The position numbers and the translations under genes were made by a program. A stretch of 64,000 nt of DNA. It comes from a virus. The notes beneath the pieces were generated by a model that was given only the letters and a program-made list of their open reading frames with translations, did not search any database and was not told the DNA's origin. Below, in pieces: positions 24,400 to 31,478 of the stretch (the first letter of the stretch is position 1; the number at the start of each line of letters is the position of its first letter). Where the stretch lies: the IMG/VR virus record IMGVR_UViG_3300022858_000345, positions 1 through 64,000 of that record, one strand, 5' to 3'.

Positions 24400-25002
24400 A
24401 TGTCTAGAAAGTTATCAGAGCAACATAAGAAAAATATATCTAAAGGATTAAAAAAAGCTTATTCAAAGGATAGGGTTGGTTATTGGAAAGGTAAAAGTAG
24501 AAAAGGAATTATTACAGAAGAAGGTAAGAAAAGTATTAGTGATGCTAGAAAAGGTAAAAAACTTTCAAAGGAGCACAAAAAGAAATTAAGTGATAGCCAT
24601 AAAGGTAACGCTGGCTACTGGACAGGTAAGAAAGGGCCTAAAAGAACATCAGATACTAGAAGAAAGATGAGCGAGGCTCATAAGAAACACCCAGAAAGAC
24701 ATTGGGCATGGAAAGGCGGAGTTACAGAGGGTAATAATAAAATTAGACATTCTTTAGATAACAGGTTATGGAGAGAAGCAGTATTTAAAAGGGATGATTA
24801 TACTTGTCAGAAGTGTTGTAAGAGAGGAGAAAAAATAGTATCTCACCACATATTAAATTTTGCAGAGCACCCTGAACTAAGATTTGAGATAAGCAACGGA
24901 GTAACTCTATGTAAGGAATGCCATATTTTATTTCATGCTGTTTATAGAAAGAAAGGGAATTGTGAAAAGCAATTAAAAGAATTCAGATACACGATGAAGT
25001 AA
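24400..25002 (+). CDS. NUMOD3-HNH homing endonuclease inserted behind the polymerase
   Basis: 200 residues: about four NUMOD3 repeats (residues 1-100, SKEHKKKLSDSHKGNAGYWTG), then the HNH domain with CQKCCKRG, VSHHILNFA and CKECHILFH. Its 3' end (codons for EFRYTMK) overlaps, in another frame, a relic copy of the polymerase C-terminus. That shows where the element entered the ancestral polymerase gene. Own promoter. Confidence 0.9.
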   Translation: MSRKLSEQHKKNISKGLKKAYSKDRVGYWKGKSRKGIITEEGKKSISDARKGKKLSKEHKKKLSDSHKGNAGYWTGKKGPKRTSDTRRKMSEAHKKHPERHWAWKGGVTEGNNKIRHSLDNRLWREAVFKRDDYTCQKCCKRGEKIVSHHILNFAEHPELRFEISNGVTLCKECHILFHAVYRKKGNCEKQLKEFRYTMK

Positions 25003-25133
25003 TAGTTGAAGTACCTAAGAAAAAAGCAGAAGAAGTTATGAAGGTTGTAAAAGATATTATGGAAAATGCTTACCATTTAAAAGGAGTACCTATAATAGCT
25101 GATCCTTTTATTTCAAATTGCTGGAAAAAATAA
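24981..25133 (+). pseudogene. relic second copy of the DNA polymerase C-terminus
   Basis: 50 codons (IQIHDEVIVEVPKKKAEEV... to ...ISNCWKK, TAA 25131-25133) closely match the last 50 residues of the polymerase at 24198-24347 (VQVHDEVICEVPKEKAEEV...), including motif C HDEV. It has no start codon and overlaps the HNH gene end by 22 nt. Many codons differ at synonymous positions, so this is a diverged allele rather than a recent duplication. It is best read as the original polymerase tail, displaced when the HNH element came in with a donor tail. Confidence 0.88.
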
Positions 25134-25148
25134 TATAACAATAAAAAT

Positions 25149-26006
25149 ATGAAAAAGATTAATGAGGAAGGAGCTAAAAAATTAATACAGTATGGCTCTA
25201 AAGATGTAAAACATTTAGCTATTAAACAAATTAAGGATAAGAAAGGTGTATATAGAAAGCAGAAAGATACTTACTCTGATAAAATTATAGACTATCCAGA
25301 TAGCCCTACAGGAAAAGCCTACATTGGTATTAATAAGTTGCCATTAATGCCTAATGATAATGGTATTGGGTTTAAAGGAGTAGTTCTACAGGATGATGAT
25401 AGACGATTTATTCAGTGTTGTGGTTGTGGTAAATGGGCTAAAAAAATTGTCTCTAGTCATATACAAACGTGTTTAGGTATAAGTACTTTTGAATATAAAG
25501 AGAGATTTGAATTAAATAGAACACAAGGATTAGTTAGTGACGAGACTTCTTTAAATTGTACTCAAGCAGCATTAAAAAACAAAAAGTCTGGTGAAAGAAT
25601 GAAAAAATATAATAAGGAGTATAGAGAGAAACATGGTCATCATCCGCATTATGTTAAAAATGGTATTAAGTATAGGATACAGAGATTCAATGAGACTAAT
25701 AATGGTAATTGTCCTGAGCAATTAAAAACCAGGTTATATGAATTTATCAGGTGTAATAGAGAGCTACCTAATTCTCATAATAGAGTGTCTTCTATTTATA
25801 AAGCTTTATATAAGAGATTTGGTAGTTTAGGCAAAGCTTTTAAACATATGGGATTACCCGAGTTTATAAGAGTTGGAACTAATTATCATTTAATTTTTGA
25901 AGACGGTACTAATTATAAATTTAATATTAATAAATTTGGAGAAAGAGAAGAAATGTATAAGGTGTTGATGAGTAGATGCTCTGTTTTAAAAAATTCCCAA
26001 ACCTAA
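25149..26006 (+). CDS. MucR-like zinc finger protein with homing-associated repeat
   Basis: 285 residues. Residues about 90-125 contain CCGCGKWAKKIVSSHIQTC, a C-x2-C...H-x4-C finger as in MucR-type proteins, followed by a FEYKERF segment. Residues about 195-235 (RELPNSHNRVSSIYKALYKR, then FGSLGKAFKHMGLP) resemble the homing endonuclease-associated repeat that reads DNA. No nuclease core is seen. It may be a DNA-binding regulator or a degenerate homing protein. It lies among homing genes. Confidence 0.55.
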   Translation: MKKINEEGAKKLIQYGSKDVKHLAIKQIKDKKGVYRKQKDTYSDKIIDYPDSPTGKAYIGINKLPLMPNDNGIGFKGVVLQDDDRRFIQCCGCGKWAKKIVSSHIQTCLGISTFEYKERFELNRTQGLVSDETSLNCTQAALKNKKSGERMKKYNKEYREKHGHHPHYVKNGIKYRIQRFNETNNGNCPEQLKTRLYEFIRCNRELPNSHNRVSSIYKALYKRFGSLGKAFKHMGLPEFIRVGTNYHLIFEDGTNYKFNINKFGEREEMYKVLMSRCSVLKNSQT

Positions 26007-26011
26007 TAATT

Positions 26012-26506
26012 ATGAAAAAAATTAAACTTACAAAAGGAAAGTATGCAGTAGTAGATGATGAAGATTATCTTTATTTGAATAGATTTAAGTGGTACGCACA
26101 TAAAGTTAATACGCTTTTTTTTGCTTATAGAGCTTTTACGGGATTAAAGGGGAAAAAGGCGTTTTTAAAGATGGAAAATTTTATTGTTTATTGTCCAGTG
26201 CAAAAAGGTATAGCACATTGTAATAGAGACAATTTAGATTGCAGAAAAAGTAATTTAAAAATAGTTTCTTGGTCTGATACTAGGCATAAAAAAACTAGGG
26301 TATCTTGTAAAAATAGGACTTCAAAATACCAAGGAGTTAGTTTTAATAATAGAATGAAAAATAATAAATGGAGAGTACAAATTCAAAAGAATTATAAACA
26401 GTATAATTTAGGGTATTATAAAACAGAAAATAAAGCTGCTTTAGCATATAATGAAAAGGCTAAAGAGTTGTACGGAAATTTTGCTTGTTTAAATAAAGTG
26501 ACTTAA
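26012..26506 (+). CDS. HNH-AP2 homing endonuclease
   Basis: I chose ATG 26012 (MKKIKLTKGK), since the upstream in-frame start lies inside the previous gene. The N-terminal part matches HNH homing enzymes of the YLNRFKWYAHK type, with IAHCNRDNLDCRKSNLKI as the HNH core. The C-terminal AP2 domain (YQGVSFNNRMKNNKWRVQI, ALAYNEKAKELYG) binds the target. About 164 residues, usual for this class. It is unrelated to the NUMOD3 group. Confidence 0.88.
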   Translation: MKKIKLTKGKYAVVDDEDYLYLNRFKWYAHKVNTLFFAYRAFTGLKGKKAFLKMENFIVYCPVQKGIAHCNRDNLDCRKSNLKIVSWSDTRHKKTRVSCKNRTSKYQGVSFNNRMKNNKWRVQIQKNYKQYNLGYYKTENKAALAYNEKAKELYGNFACLNKVT

Positions 26507-26521
26507 AAAATTTTTAGGTTT
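26502..26521 (+). terminator. A-rich palindrome at gene end
   Basis: CTTAAAAAATTTTTAGGTTT overlaps the stop of the HNH-AP2 gene. It is the same 20-mer as at 8500-8519. Confidence 0.5.
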
Positions 26522-26547
26522 GATTTTCTTCGAGAGAGGTGTATCTT
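26520..26547 (+). promoter_or_regulatory. sigma70-type promoter for the QueE-like cassette
   Basis: TTGATT (26520-26525), 16-bp spacer, TATCTT (26542-26547). It starts inside the palindrome and lies 56 bp before the QueE-like start. Moderate match. Confidence 0.45.
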
Positions 26548-26603
26548 GTAAATGAGGTTTCTTGGGGTGTTTGCAATTTAAAGCAATACCTAACCATTTT
26601 TAT

Positions 26604-27350
26604 ATGGAAAAAATAAAGAAACCGACACAAATCTGCGAAATATACCCTACATTAAATAGTGGGGGACATTTTTTTGGGCATCCTATTATGCTTATAAGGC
26701 TATTTGGAGTTAATTTTAGCGACAAGAATGACTTATATAAGTATACTTGGCAGTTCGGGCAGCAACGGAAGGATTTAGAGATTAATAGAATGCTGATGTC
26801 TAGTGAAGAAATTATCAGTAAAATAAATAGTTTTAAGAAAGGAGATATTTTTAAATGGTGTATTACAGGAGGAGAGCCTTTAAGACAGCAAGAGCAGTTA
26901 ATAGATTTAATAGAGAAGTTTATAGAGTCTCATGGAAAACCTCCAAAGATTGAAATTAGAACAAGAGGACATATAGCTCCTGTAAAAGAATTGGATAAAT
27001 ATGTAACTAAATATATAGTAAGCGTTCCTCTATCAAATAGCATGGATGGAGTAGCAAGAGAAACTTTTTCGCATAGAATTAAAGAAGATATTTTAAAAGA
27101 ATTTATTGGTAATAAGAAAGCTTTATTTTTATTTGAGATGAAGCATGATAATGATTTAAAAGAAATAAGAGAGCTACAGCAAATGTTTAATATTTCTGAC
27201 AATAGAATTTGGGTATCGCCTTTAGAGACTAAATTAGGAGCGATGAAAGTAAATGAAGTTTGTGCGTGGAAAGCTTGTTTAAATTTTGGATATAAATATT
27301 TTAATAGATTGTCAGTACAAATATTTGGACCTAATAAAAGAAATGTATAA
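26604..27350 (+). CDS. QueE paralogue lacking the Fe-S cluster cysteines
   Basis: 248 residues from ATG 26604 (MEKIKKPTQICEIYP). It aligns end to end with the QueE at 34652: RLFGVNFSDKNDLYKYTW against RTAGCSLRCTFCDTSYTW, ITGGEPLRQQEQ against FTGGEPLLQQDE, IEIRTRG against IEIETNG, and the matching C-terminal R-L-x-V-Q/L-x-x-x-G segment. All three cysteines of the CxxxCxxC cluster motif are replaced, so it cannot bind the radical-SAM cluster in the usual way. The substrate-facing GGEP and EIxTxG motifs remain. It may be a non-radical binding protein, a regulator, or an enzyme of new chemistry. Confidence 0.85.
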   Translation: MEKIKKPTQICEIYPTLNSGGHFFGHPIMLIRLFGVNFSDKNDLYKYTWQFGQQRKDLEINRMLMSSEEIISKINSFKKGDIFKWCITGGEPLRQQEQLIDLIEKFIESHGKPPKIEIRTRGHIAPVKELDKYVTKYIVSVPLSNSMDGVARETFSHRIKEDILKEFIGNKKALFLFEMKHDNDLKEIRELQQMFNISDNRIWVSPLETKLGAMKVNEVCAWKACLNFGYKYFNRLSVQIFGPNKRNV

Positions 27351-27366
27351 TTTAACCCATTAAAAT

Positions 27367-27948
27367 ATGGATTTAAAAGCAGCACCAATTAAAAAAGTAA
27401 TTTTTGCGGAAGGGGCTTCGGCGGGTATTCCTTGTATTTTGCTAGATTGTTTAAGTAAAGAAGCTAAAACTAGGGATGTAAATGAAGTTATTTCAGAACT
27501 TTTAACTATTTCTAAAATTAAAACAGTTTTAGTTAAAGGTAAAATAAGTGAACAAACTGAGATCAAGACAGTTTTAAGTGGTTTATCAGCTAGAGGTAAA
27601 TCTCTTATTTTTATAACACCAGCTTCAGAAGATATTTCTGTTGTAAGAATGGTAAGGAATTTAGCAATTACTTTAGTAGCAAAACCTCCAACAAAAGATG
27701 AAAATAATATAAAACAAAGTAATTTTGGGTATTTAATGGAAACAGACACAGTAAAATTTAATATTAAAAGCTTAGAAGATTATGAGAAAGCTAAAGATTT
27801 TATACTTATAAAGAAGTTGAAAATTCCAAGTATTGATTTTAGTATTAATAACTGTAAAGATTTTGTAGAGGTATTAACTAAATATTTAGAAGATTGTGAG
27901 CAATTTCTTTTTAAGACAAGAATTACTAAAATATTAACTGATGAGTAA
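27367..27948 (+). CDS. unknown protein of the QueE-like cassette, 193 aa
   Basis: A soluble alpha/beta protein. VIFAEGASAGIPCILLDCL, LISKIKTVLVKGK and SLIFITPASEDISVVRM look like a Rossmann-type arrangement of strands and helices. I do not recognise a family. It overlaps the phosphoribosyltransferase by 8 nt, so it belongs to the same operon and probably the same pathway or complex. Confidence 0.6.
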   Translation: MDLKAAPIKKVIFAEGASAGIPCILLDCLSKEAKTRDVNEVISELLTISKIKTVLVKGKISEQTEIKTVLSGLSARGKSLIFITPASEDISVVRMVRNLAITLVAKPPTKDENNIKQSNFGYLMETDTVKFNIKSLEDYEKAKDFILIKKLKIPSIDFSINNCKDFVEVLTKYLEDCEQFLFKTRITKILTDE

Positions 27949-28411
27949 AAAAATTATTTTAACTTGGAAAGATATTGAAAGGGATATTCGTAAATTAGCT
28001 AAAGAATTACGAAAGCATAATAATTTTACTAAGATTGTAGCTGTTGCTAGAGGAGGTCTAATACCTGCTTATTTATTAGCAAGAGCTTTGGGCATTAAAT
28101 ATATAGAAGTTATATGTATGAGCCATTACAATGATACAGAGATGAAGAGTAAAGTTAGTGTGATGCCTATGAGTAGGAAAGTTGATATTAGAAAAAATTG
28201 GTTAATAATAGACGATTTAGTGGATACAGGAGAAACTGCGTTATTGGCGCAAAAGTATTACCCAGAATCAAAATTAGCAGTTTTATATAAAAAACCTACT
28301 TCAAAAGTTACTCCTGATTTTTATCTTAAAGAGGTAGAAGGATGGGTAGTTTTTCCTTGGGAGAATATGATTTTTGATGATTATAAATTAAAGCACTTAA
28401 CTAATGAATAA
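27941..28411 (+). CDS. Gpt-like purine phosphoribosyltransferase
   Basis: A 156-residue type I phosphoribosyltransferase similar in layout to E. coli xanthine-guanine PRTase: ITWKDIERDIRKLA-like N-terminus, VARGGLIPAYLLARALGI, and the PRPP loop WLIIDDLVDTGETA. It joins a purine-type base to PRPP to make the nucleotide. Beside QueE- and QueC-like genes, its base could be a 7-deazaguanine such as preQ0 rather than guanine; that is inference. Overlaps both neighbours by 8 nt. Confidence 0.85.
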   Translation: MSKKIILTWKDIERDIRKLAKELRKHNNFTKIVAVARGGLIPAYLLARALGIKYIEVICMSHYNDTEMKSKVSVMPMSRKVDIRKNWLIIDDLVDTGETALLAQKYYPESKLAVLYKKPTSKVTPDFYLKEVEGWVVFPWENMIFDDYKLKHLTNE

Positions 28412-29510
28412 GGTTATAGAAATTATGCCTCCTGAGATAGAGGAAATAGAGGATAGACTTAAAATATCTATTATTTTTAAATTGGATGGGAAGGAAATAC
28501 CTTTATGGTATGAGGCTCCTAAAAAATTTGTAAATATGGAGCAGTTATCAACAGCATTTTTTAATGCTCTTTATATTCCTGCTATAAATATGACAGGAAC
28601 ATTAAAGGTACATGGAGAAGTTTCTCCAAAACTTTTATCTAATATAGAAACAATACAAGATATGATGAAGAATTGGTTTCCTGTAAGATTTCCAGATTCA
28701 GTAGAAGTGAAAGCTAGAGCTTTAATTCCTAAAAATTCTTATTACAAACCTAAAGTAGCTGCTTTTTTTACAGCGGGTGTGGATTCTCTGAACACTTTTT
28801 TAAAGCATAAAGATGAAATTGATTATTTAGTTTATCATCATAAATTTATAGACGAGAAAGGAATGAAAATTAGTAATAAGAAGGAAACTAATAATATTAA
28901 AGAGTTTGCTAAAAAATACGGAAAAGAAGTTATAGAGGTAAAAACTAATATCAGCGGGTTTGTAGTTCCTCATGCGGAATGGACTGCTCAATATCATGGT
29001 TCAGCTTTTGCGAGTGCAGCTATTTTATTATCAAAAGATATAGGTAAATTTTATTTAGGTTCTTCACATTGTTATAGTAGTTTAGTTAAATATGGTTCTC
29101 ACCCAGCTTTAGATTATTTATTTGAGGTAGAAGGTATGCGACTTATTCATGATGGTGCAGAGTCTACTAGAATAGATAAAATTAGAAGAATTAGTCAGCA
29201 TCCAGAAGTTTTTAAATATTTAAATTATGGTTGCGGGAAAGAAATTTGTTCTAAACCCGAAAAATGTATAAGAACAATGATAATGTTAGATTTATTTGGT
29301 ATAAGAGATAAATGCGACCACTGCAATAAACACGATTACACCTTGGAAGAAGTAAGAAATATGTATATATCAGGAGAAAGTAATTTTTCTAAAGCAGTTG
29401 AAAATTATAGAGCACTATCAAAACGTCCAGATAAAGTAGAATTAAGGAAAGCTTTAAAAGTTTGTATGGATAATTATAAAAGAAAACGTGCTTGGAAATT
29501 TACTACTTAA
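28404..29510 (+). CDS. QueC-like PP-loop ATP pyrophosphatase
   Basis: 368 residues. The PP-loop is AAFFTAGVDSLNTFL (about 121-135), a variant of SGGxDS. A conserved block SSHCYSSLVKYGSHPALDYL and LIHDGAESTRIDKI follows. Cysteines in CGKEICSKPEKCIRTM and CDHCNKH are in a position similar to the QueC zinc site. QueC turns carboxy-deazaguanine into preQ0 using ATP and ammonia; this longer relative belongs to the same superfamily but need not have the same substrate. Last gene of the four-gene cassette. Confidence 0.75.
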   Translation: MNKVIEIMPPEIEEIEDRLKISIIFKLDGKEIPLWYEAPKKFVNMEQLSTAFFNALYIPAINMTGTLKVHGEVSPKLLSNIETIQDMMKNWFPVRFPDSVEVKARALIPKNSYYKPKVAAFFTAGVDSLNTFLKHKDEIDYLVYHHKFIDEKGMKISNKKETNNIKEFAKKYGKEVIEVKTNISGFVVPHAEWTAQYHGSAFASAAILLSKDIGKFYLGSSHCYSSLVKYGSHPALDYLFEVEGMRLIHDGAESTRIDKIRRISQHPEVFKYLNYGCGKEICSKPEKCIRTMIMLDLFGIRDKCDHCNKHDYTLEEVRNMYISGESNFSKAVENYRALSKRPDKVELRKALKVCMDNYKRKRAWKFTT

Positions 29511-29519
29511 CTTTAAATT

Positions 29520-29690
29520 ATGGACTACACACCAGGATTTTATAAAGATATAGATAAATCTTACAGAATGGAAGCTATTGAAAAGCTTTTAGGTACAATA
29601 CCTAATGAAAATAATATAATAGCTTATTTACAGGCTGCTAAGTTTGTCACAAGATTATGGGAAGCTAGAGGTATAACATTTAATAATTAA
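29520..29690 (+). CDS. small protein, 56 aa
   Basis: ATG 29520, nine bases after the QueC-like stop; TAA 29688-29690. Soluble helical protein (DYTPGFYKDIDKSYRMEAIE). No family recognised. Confidence 0.5.
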   Translation: MDYTPGFYKDIDKSYRMEAIEKLLGTIPNENNIIAYLQAAKFVTRLWEARGITFNN

Positions 29691-29709
29691 TTAATTAATC
29701 ATAAATACT

Positions 29710-30468
29710 ATGGAAGTCAAAACAATCGCAGTAGATAGACTGCACCCAAACAGCTATAATCCGAATGTAGTTGATGAGAACATTATGGAGCAGTTAGAAG
29801 TCTCTATTAAAAGAGATGGAGTTCAGCAACCTATTATTGTTAGAAAAAGCAAAACAGAAGAAGGGAAATTTGAAATTATAGATGGTGAGCATAGATGGCT
29901 AACCGCAAAACAATTAGAATTAACTGAGGTTCCATATACCGTACAAGATATATCAGACGCAGAAGCAATGGTTATGACTATTAATATGAATAAGCTTAGA
30001 GGAGAGTTTGATACTATCAAATTAGCTGAATTGCTTAAAAATTTGCAGGAGACTTATACAGCAGAAGAACTACAAGGATTAGTTGGTTACTCAATAGAAG
30101 AAATTGCTAGTTATAATGATCTACTAACTTTTGACCCAAAAGATTTAGCGGATGATGGTGATGATTTAAAAGGAGCTATATCTTTAAGTGAACAGCAAGA
30201 ACAACTGCCTAATATATTTGAGCTTAGTCTTTCGCTAGAACAGTTAGAGATAGTAGAAGCAGCTATAAATTTTCGCGTAAAAGATGATAGAGCTAAAGGA
30301 CTCACAGCAGTATGTAGAGACTATCTATTAACAAGCGCACCAGATAAATATAAAGAGATACAAGAAAGAATGCGAAAATTAAACGCAAAAGTAGTACAAG
30401 AAGAAGTAGAAGTACCTAGTAAAGAGATACCAGTAGAGAGTATTGACAAGAATACTAATAAAGAGTAG
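29710..30468 (+). CDS. ParB/Srx-domain protein
   Basis: 252 residues. The N-terminal ParB-like nuclease/CTPase fold has IAVDRLHPNSYNPN, GVQQPIIVR and the GEHRW motif; a helical DNA-binding region with EELQGLVGYSIEEIASY follows. Phage proteins of this class act in partition-like DNA binding, regulation, or as fold variants that act on nucleotides. It lies next to an unusual intergenic segment (30477-30593) that might hold its site. Confidence 0.8.
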   Translation: MEVKTIAVDRLHPNSYNPNVVDENIMEQLEVSIKRDGVQQPIIVRKSKTEEGKFEIIDGEHRWLTAKQLELTEVPYTVQDISDAEAMVMTINMNKLRGEFDTIKLAELLKNLQETYTAEELQGLVGYSIEEIASYNDLLTFDPKDLADDGDDLKGAISLSEQQEQLPNIFELSLSLEQLEIVEAAINFRVKDDRAKGLTAVCRDYLLTSAPDKYKEIQERMRKLNAKVVQEEVEVPSKEIPVESIDKNTNKE

Positions 30469-30476
30469 GGTACTAC

Positions 30477-30593
30477 TTGAAAAAGTTAAAAAAGTTTTTG
30501 GAATTATTAACTTGGATAAGCCAAGGTGGTCTGAAAATAAATGTCATAAATGTCACATTAGGGGGGGGGTAAATAATTAACAAAATATCAATT
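30477..30593 (+). promoter_or_regulatory. odd intergenic segment: partial promoter, hairpin and G9 run
   Basis: TTGAAAAAGTTAAAAAAG (30477-30494) matches the promoter family, but a good -10 box is missing at normal spacing. It is followed by the inverted repeat CTTGG/CCAAG, a repeated aaATGTCA/aaATGTCA pair and nine consecutive G (30561-30569). A run of G this long is unusual in such A/T-rich DNA. It could be a ParB-related or regulatory site; function unknown. Confidence 0.35.
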
Positions 30594-30842
30594 ATGGATA
30601 TAAAACTCTATGAACAATTAGAAACAATGTATTGCTTGAAGAAATGTATTGGGGAAGAGATGCAATACTACACAACTATCTATAATGAAGCGGCTACTTA
30701 TAAAGACCCAGATCATCATTCAAAAGCTTTAGGATTTGAAAGCCTAATAGATATACAAACTTATTATGGGGTTAAAACATCTATGGCAAAAAGATTAGCT
30801 TTAGATATTAAAAATTTAGAAAGTAGAATATTAGGAGTATAA
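30594..30842 (+). CDS. hypothetical protein, 82 aa
   Basis: A soluble helical protein with two Cys and Tyr-rich segments. No family recognised. A-rich leader, no Shine-Dalgarno sequence. Confidence 0.5.
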   Translation: MDIKLYEQLETMYCLKKCIGEEMQYYTTIYNEAATYKDPDHHSKALGFESLIDIQTYYGVKTSMAKRLALDIKNLESRILGV

Positions 30843-30861
30843 AAATATAACTAATTTAAAA

Positions 30862-31143
30862 ATGGGTAACTGGCCTACAAGAGCTGAAAAGCTAAAACAA
30901 TTTAAAGACAGAATATTAGAAGACTTAGAAGTAGAAACAGATGAAGGATTAATAGTTCATCTAAAAGGAGGAGGTTCAATAAATTTTGAGGTATTGGTAG
31001 ATTGTTTTATCAGGACAAGAAAGTTTACACTTTATAGTTTAACAGATAGAATACATGACGCAGACAAAATAGATAGAAATAGTGTGTTTAAAATGATACG
31101 AGAAGAACTTAATGATATAGATAATGAATCAAGCCCGACCTAA
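30862..31143 (+). CDS. hypothetical protein, 93 aa
   Basis: Acidic/basic alpha/beta protein. The TAA stop lies within the palindrome at 31139. No family recognised. It is the last coding gene before the structured RNA cluster. Confidence 0.55.
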   Translation: MGNWPTRAEKLKQFKDRILEDLEVETDEGLIVHLKGGGSINFEVLVDCFIRTRKFTLYSLTDRIHDADKIDRNSVFKMIREELNDIDNESSPT

Positions 31144-31156
31144 AAAATTTTTTAGA
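31139..31156 (+). terminator. A-rich palindrome at gene end
   Basis: CCTAAAAAATTTTTTAGA overlaps the stop codon of the preceding gene. Third copy of the palindrome family. Confidence 0.5.
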
Positions 31157-31185
31157 TTCGATCATTAAAATATTGTAGGTATGAT
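31157..31185 (+). promoter_or_regulatory. sigma70-type promoter for the RNA cluster
   Basis: TTCGAT (31157-31162), 17-bp spacer, TATGAT (31180-31185). Transcription would start near 31192, just before the structured RNA region. Confidence 0.5.
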
Positions 31186-31216
31186 TCTCAAGAGAAATCT
31201 TGAGGTCTCGGAAAGC

Positions 31217-31384
31217 CTCTCAGATTAGCTGGTGGCGGAATAGGTAGACGCGTTACGTAGCGTCATTGCCCAATATTGATGTTATACGTGGTGTTATTGT
31301 AGGGTGACTATACGAGTTACCACCCCGCCTGAAACGGGGAACGGCAAAAGATCTCGTCAAATCCCTACCCAGCTAACTTGAGAG
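31217..31384 (+). ncRNA. structured RNA with tRNA-Leu-like D-arm, unidentified
   Basis: A closing helix pairs CTCTCA (31217-31222) with TGAGAG (31379-31384) and TTAGCTGG (31225-31232) with CCAGCTAA (31369-31376). Next comes TGGCGGAATAGGTAGACGC, the D-arm signature of bacterial tRNA-Leu. GTAGGG (31299-31304) pairs with CCCTAC (31363-31368), stacked on the outer helix as a T-stem would be. The would-be T-loop ends in TCAAAT but is opened by about 50 nt holding CGAG/CTCG and a CCCCG/CGGGG hairpin. No clear anticodon arm is found. It could be a tRNA with an insertion or intron, or a new tRNA-like RNA. Confidence 0.55.
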
Positions 31385-31402
31385 TCATGTCTACAAATTA
31401 TG

Positions 31403-31464
31403 TGGGGGTGTAGCCATTGGGGGCTAATAGCACTGCTATCGGTTCAAATCCGCACCCTCGACCA
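31403..31464 (+). ncRNA. compact tRNA-like cloverleaf ending in CCA
   Basis: GGGGGTG (31404-31410) pairs with CACCCTC (31453-31459), with one G.U. Inside, three hairpins follow without linkers: TAGCC/GGCTA (loop ATTGGG), ATAGC/GCTAT (loop ACT) and CGG/CCG (loop TTCAAAT, the canonical T-loop). A further T403.G460 wobble, then A461 and CCA (462-464), complete a tRNA-like end. The middle arm has a 3-nt loop, so there is no anticodon loop. It may be a degenerate tRNA or a tRNA mimic. Confidence 0.55.
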
Positions 31465-31478
31465 AATTATTGGTATAG

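Noticed and set aside
27360-27749. Minus-strand 129-codon frame over the cassette gene 27367
   Set aside because: No domain, and the sense gene overlaps its neighbour in operon fashion; interpreted as a shadow.
31217-31464. A single tmRNA or a simple tRNA-Leu with group I intron
   Set aside because: No tag ORF with paired stops and no clear conserved group I P/Q/R/S core were found, and the acceptor arms of the two parts do not pair with each other. Kept as unidentified structured RNAs.
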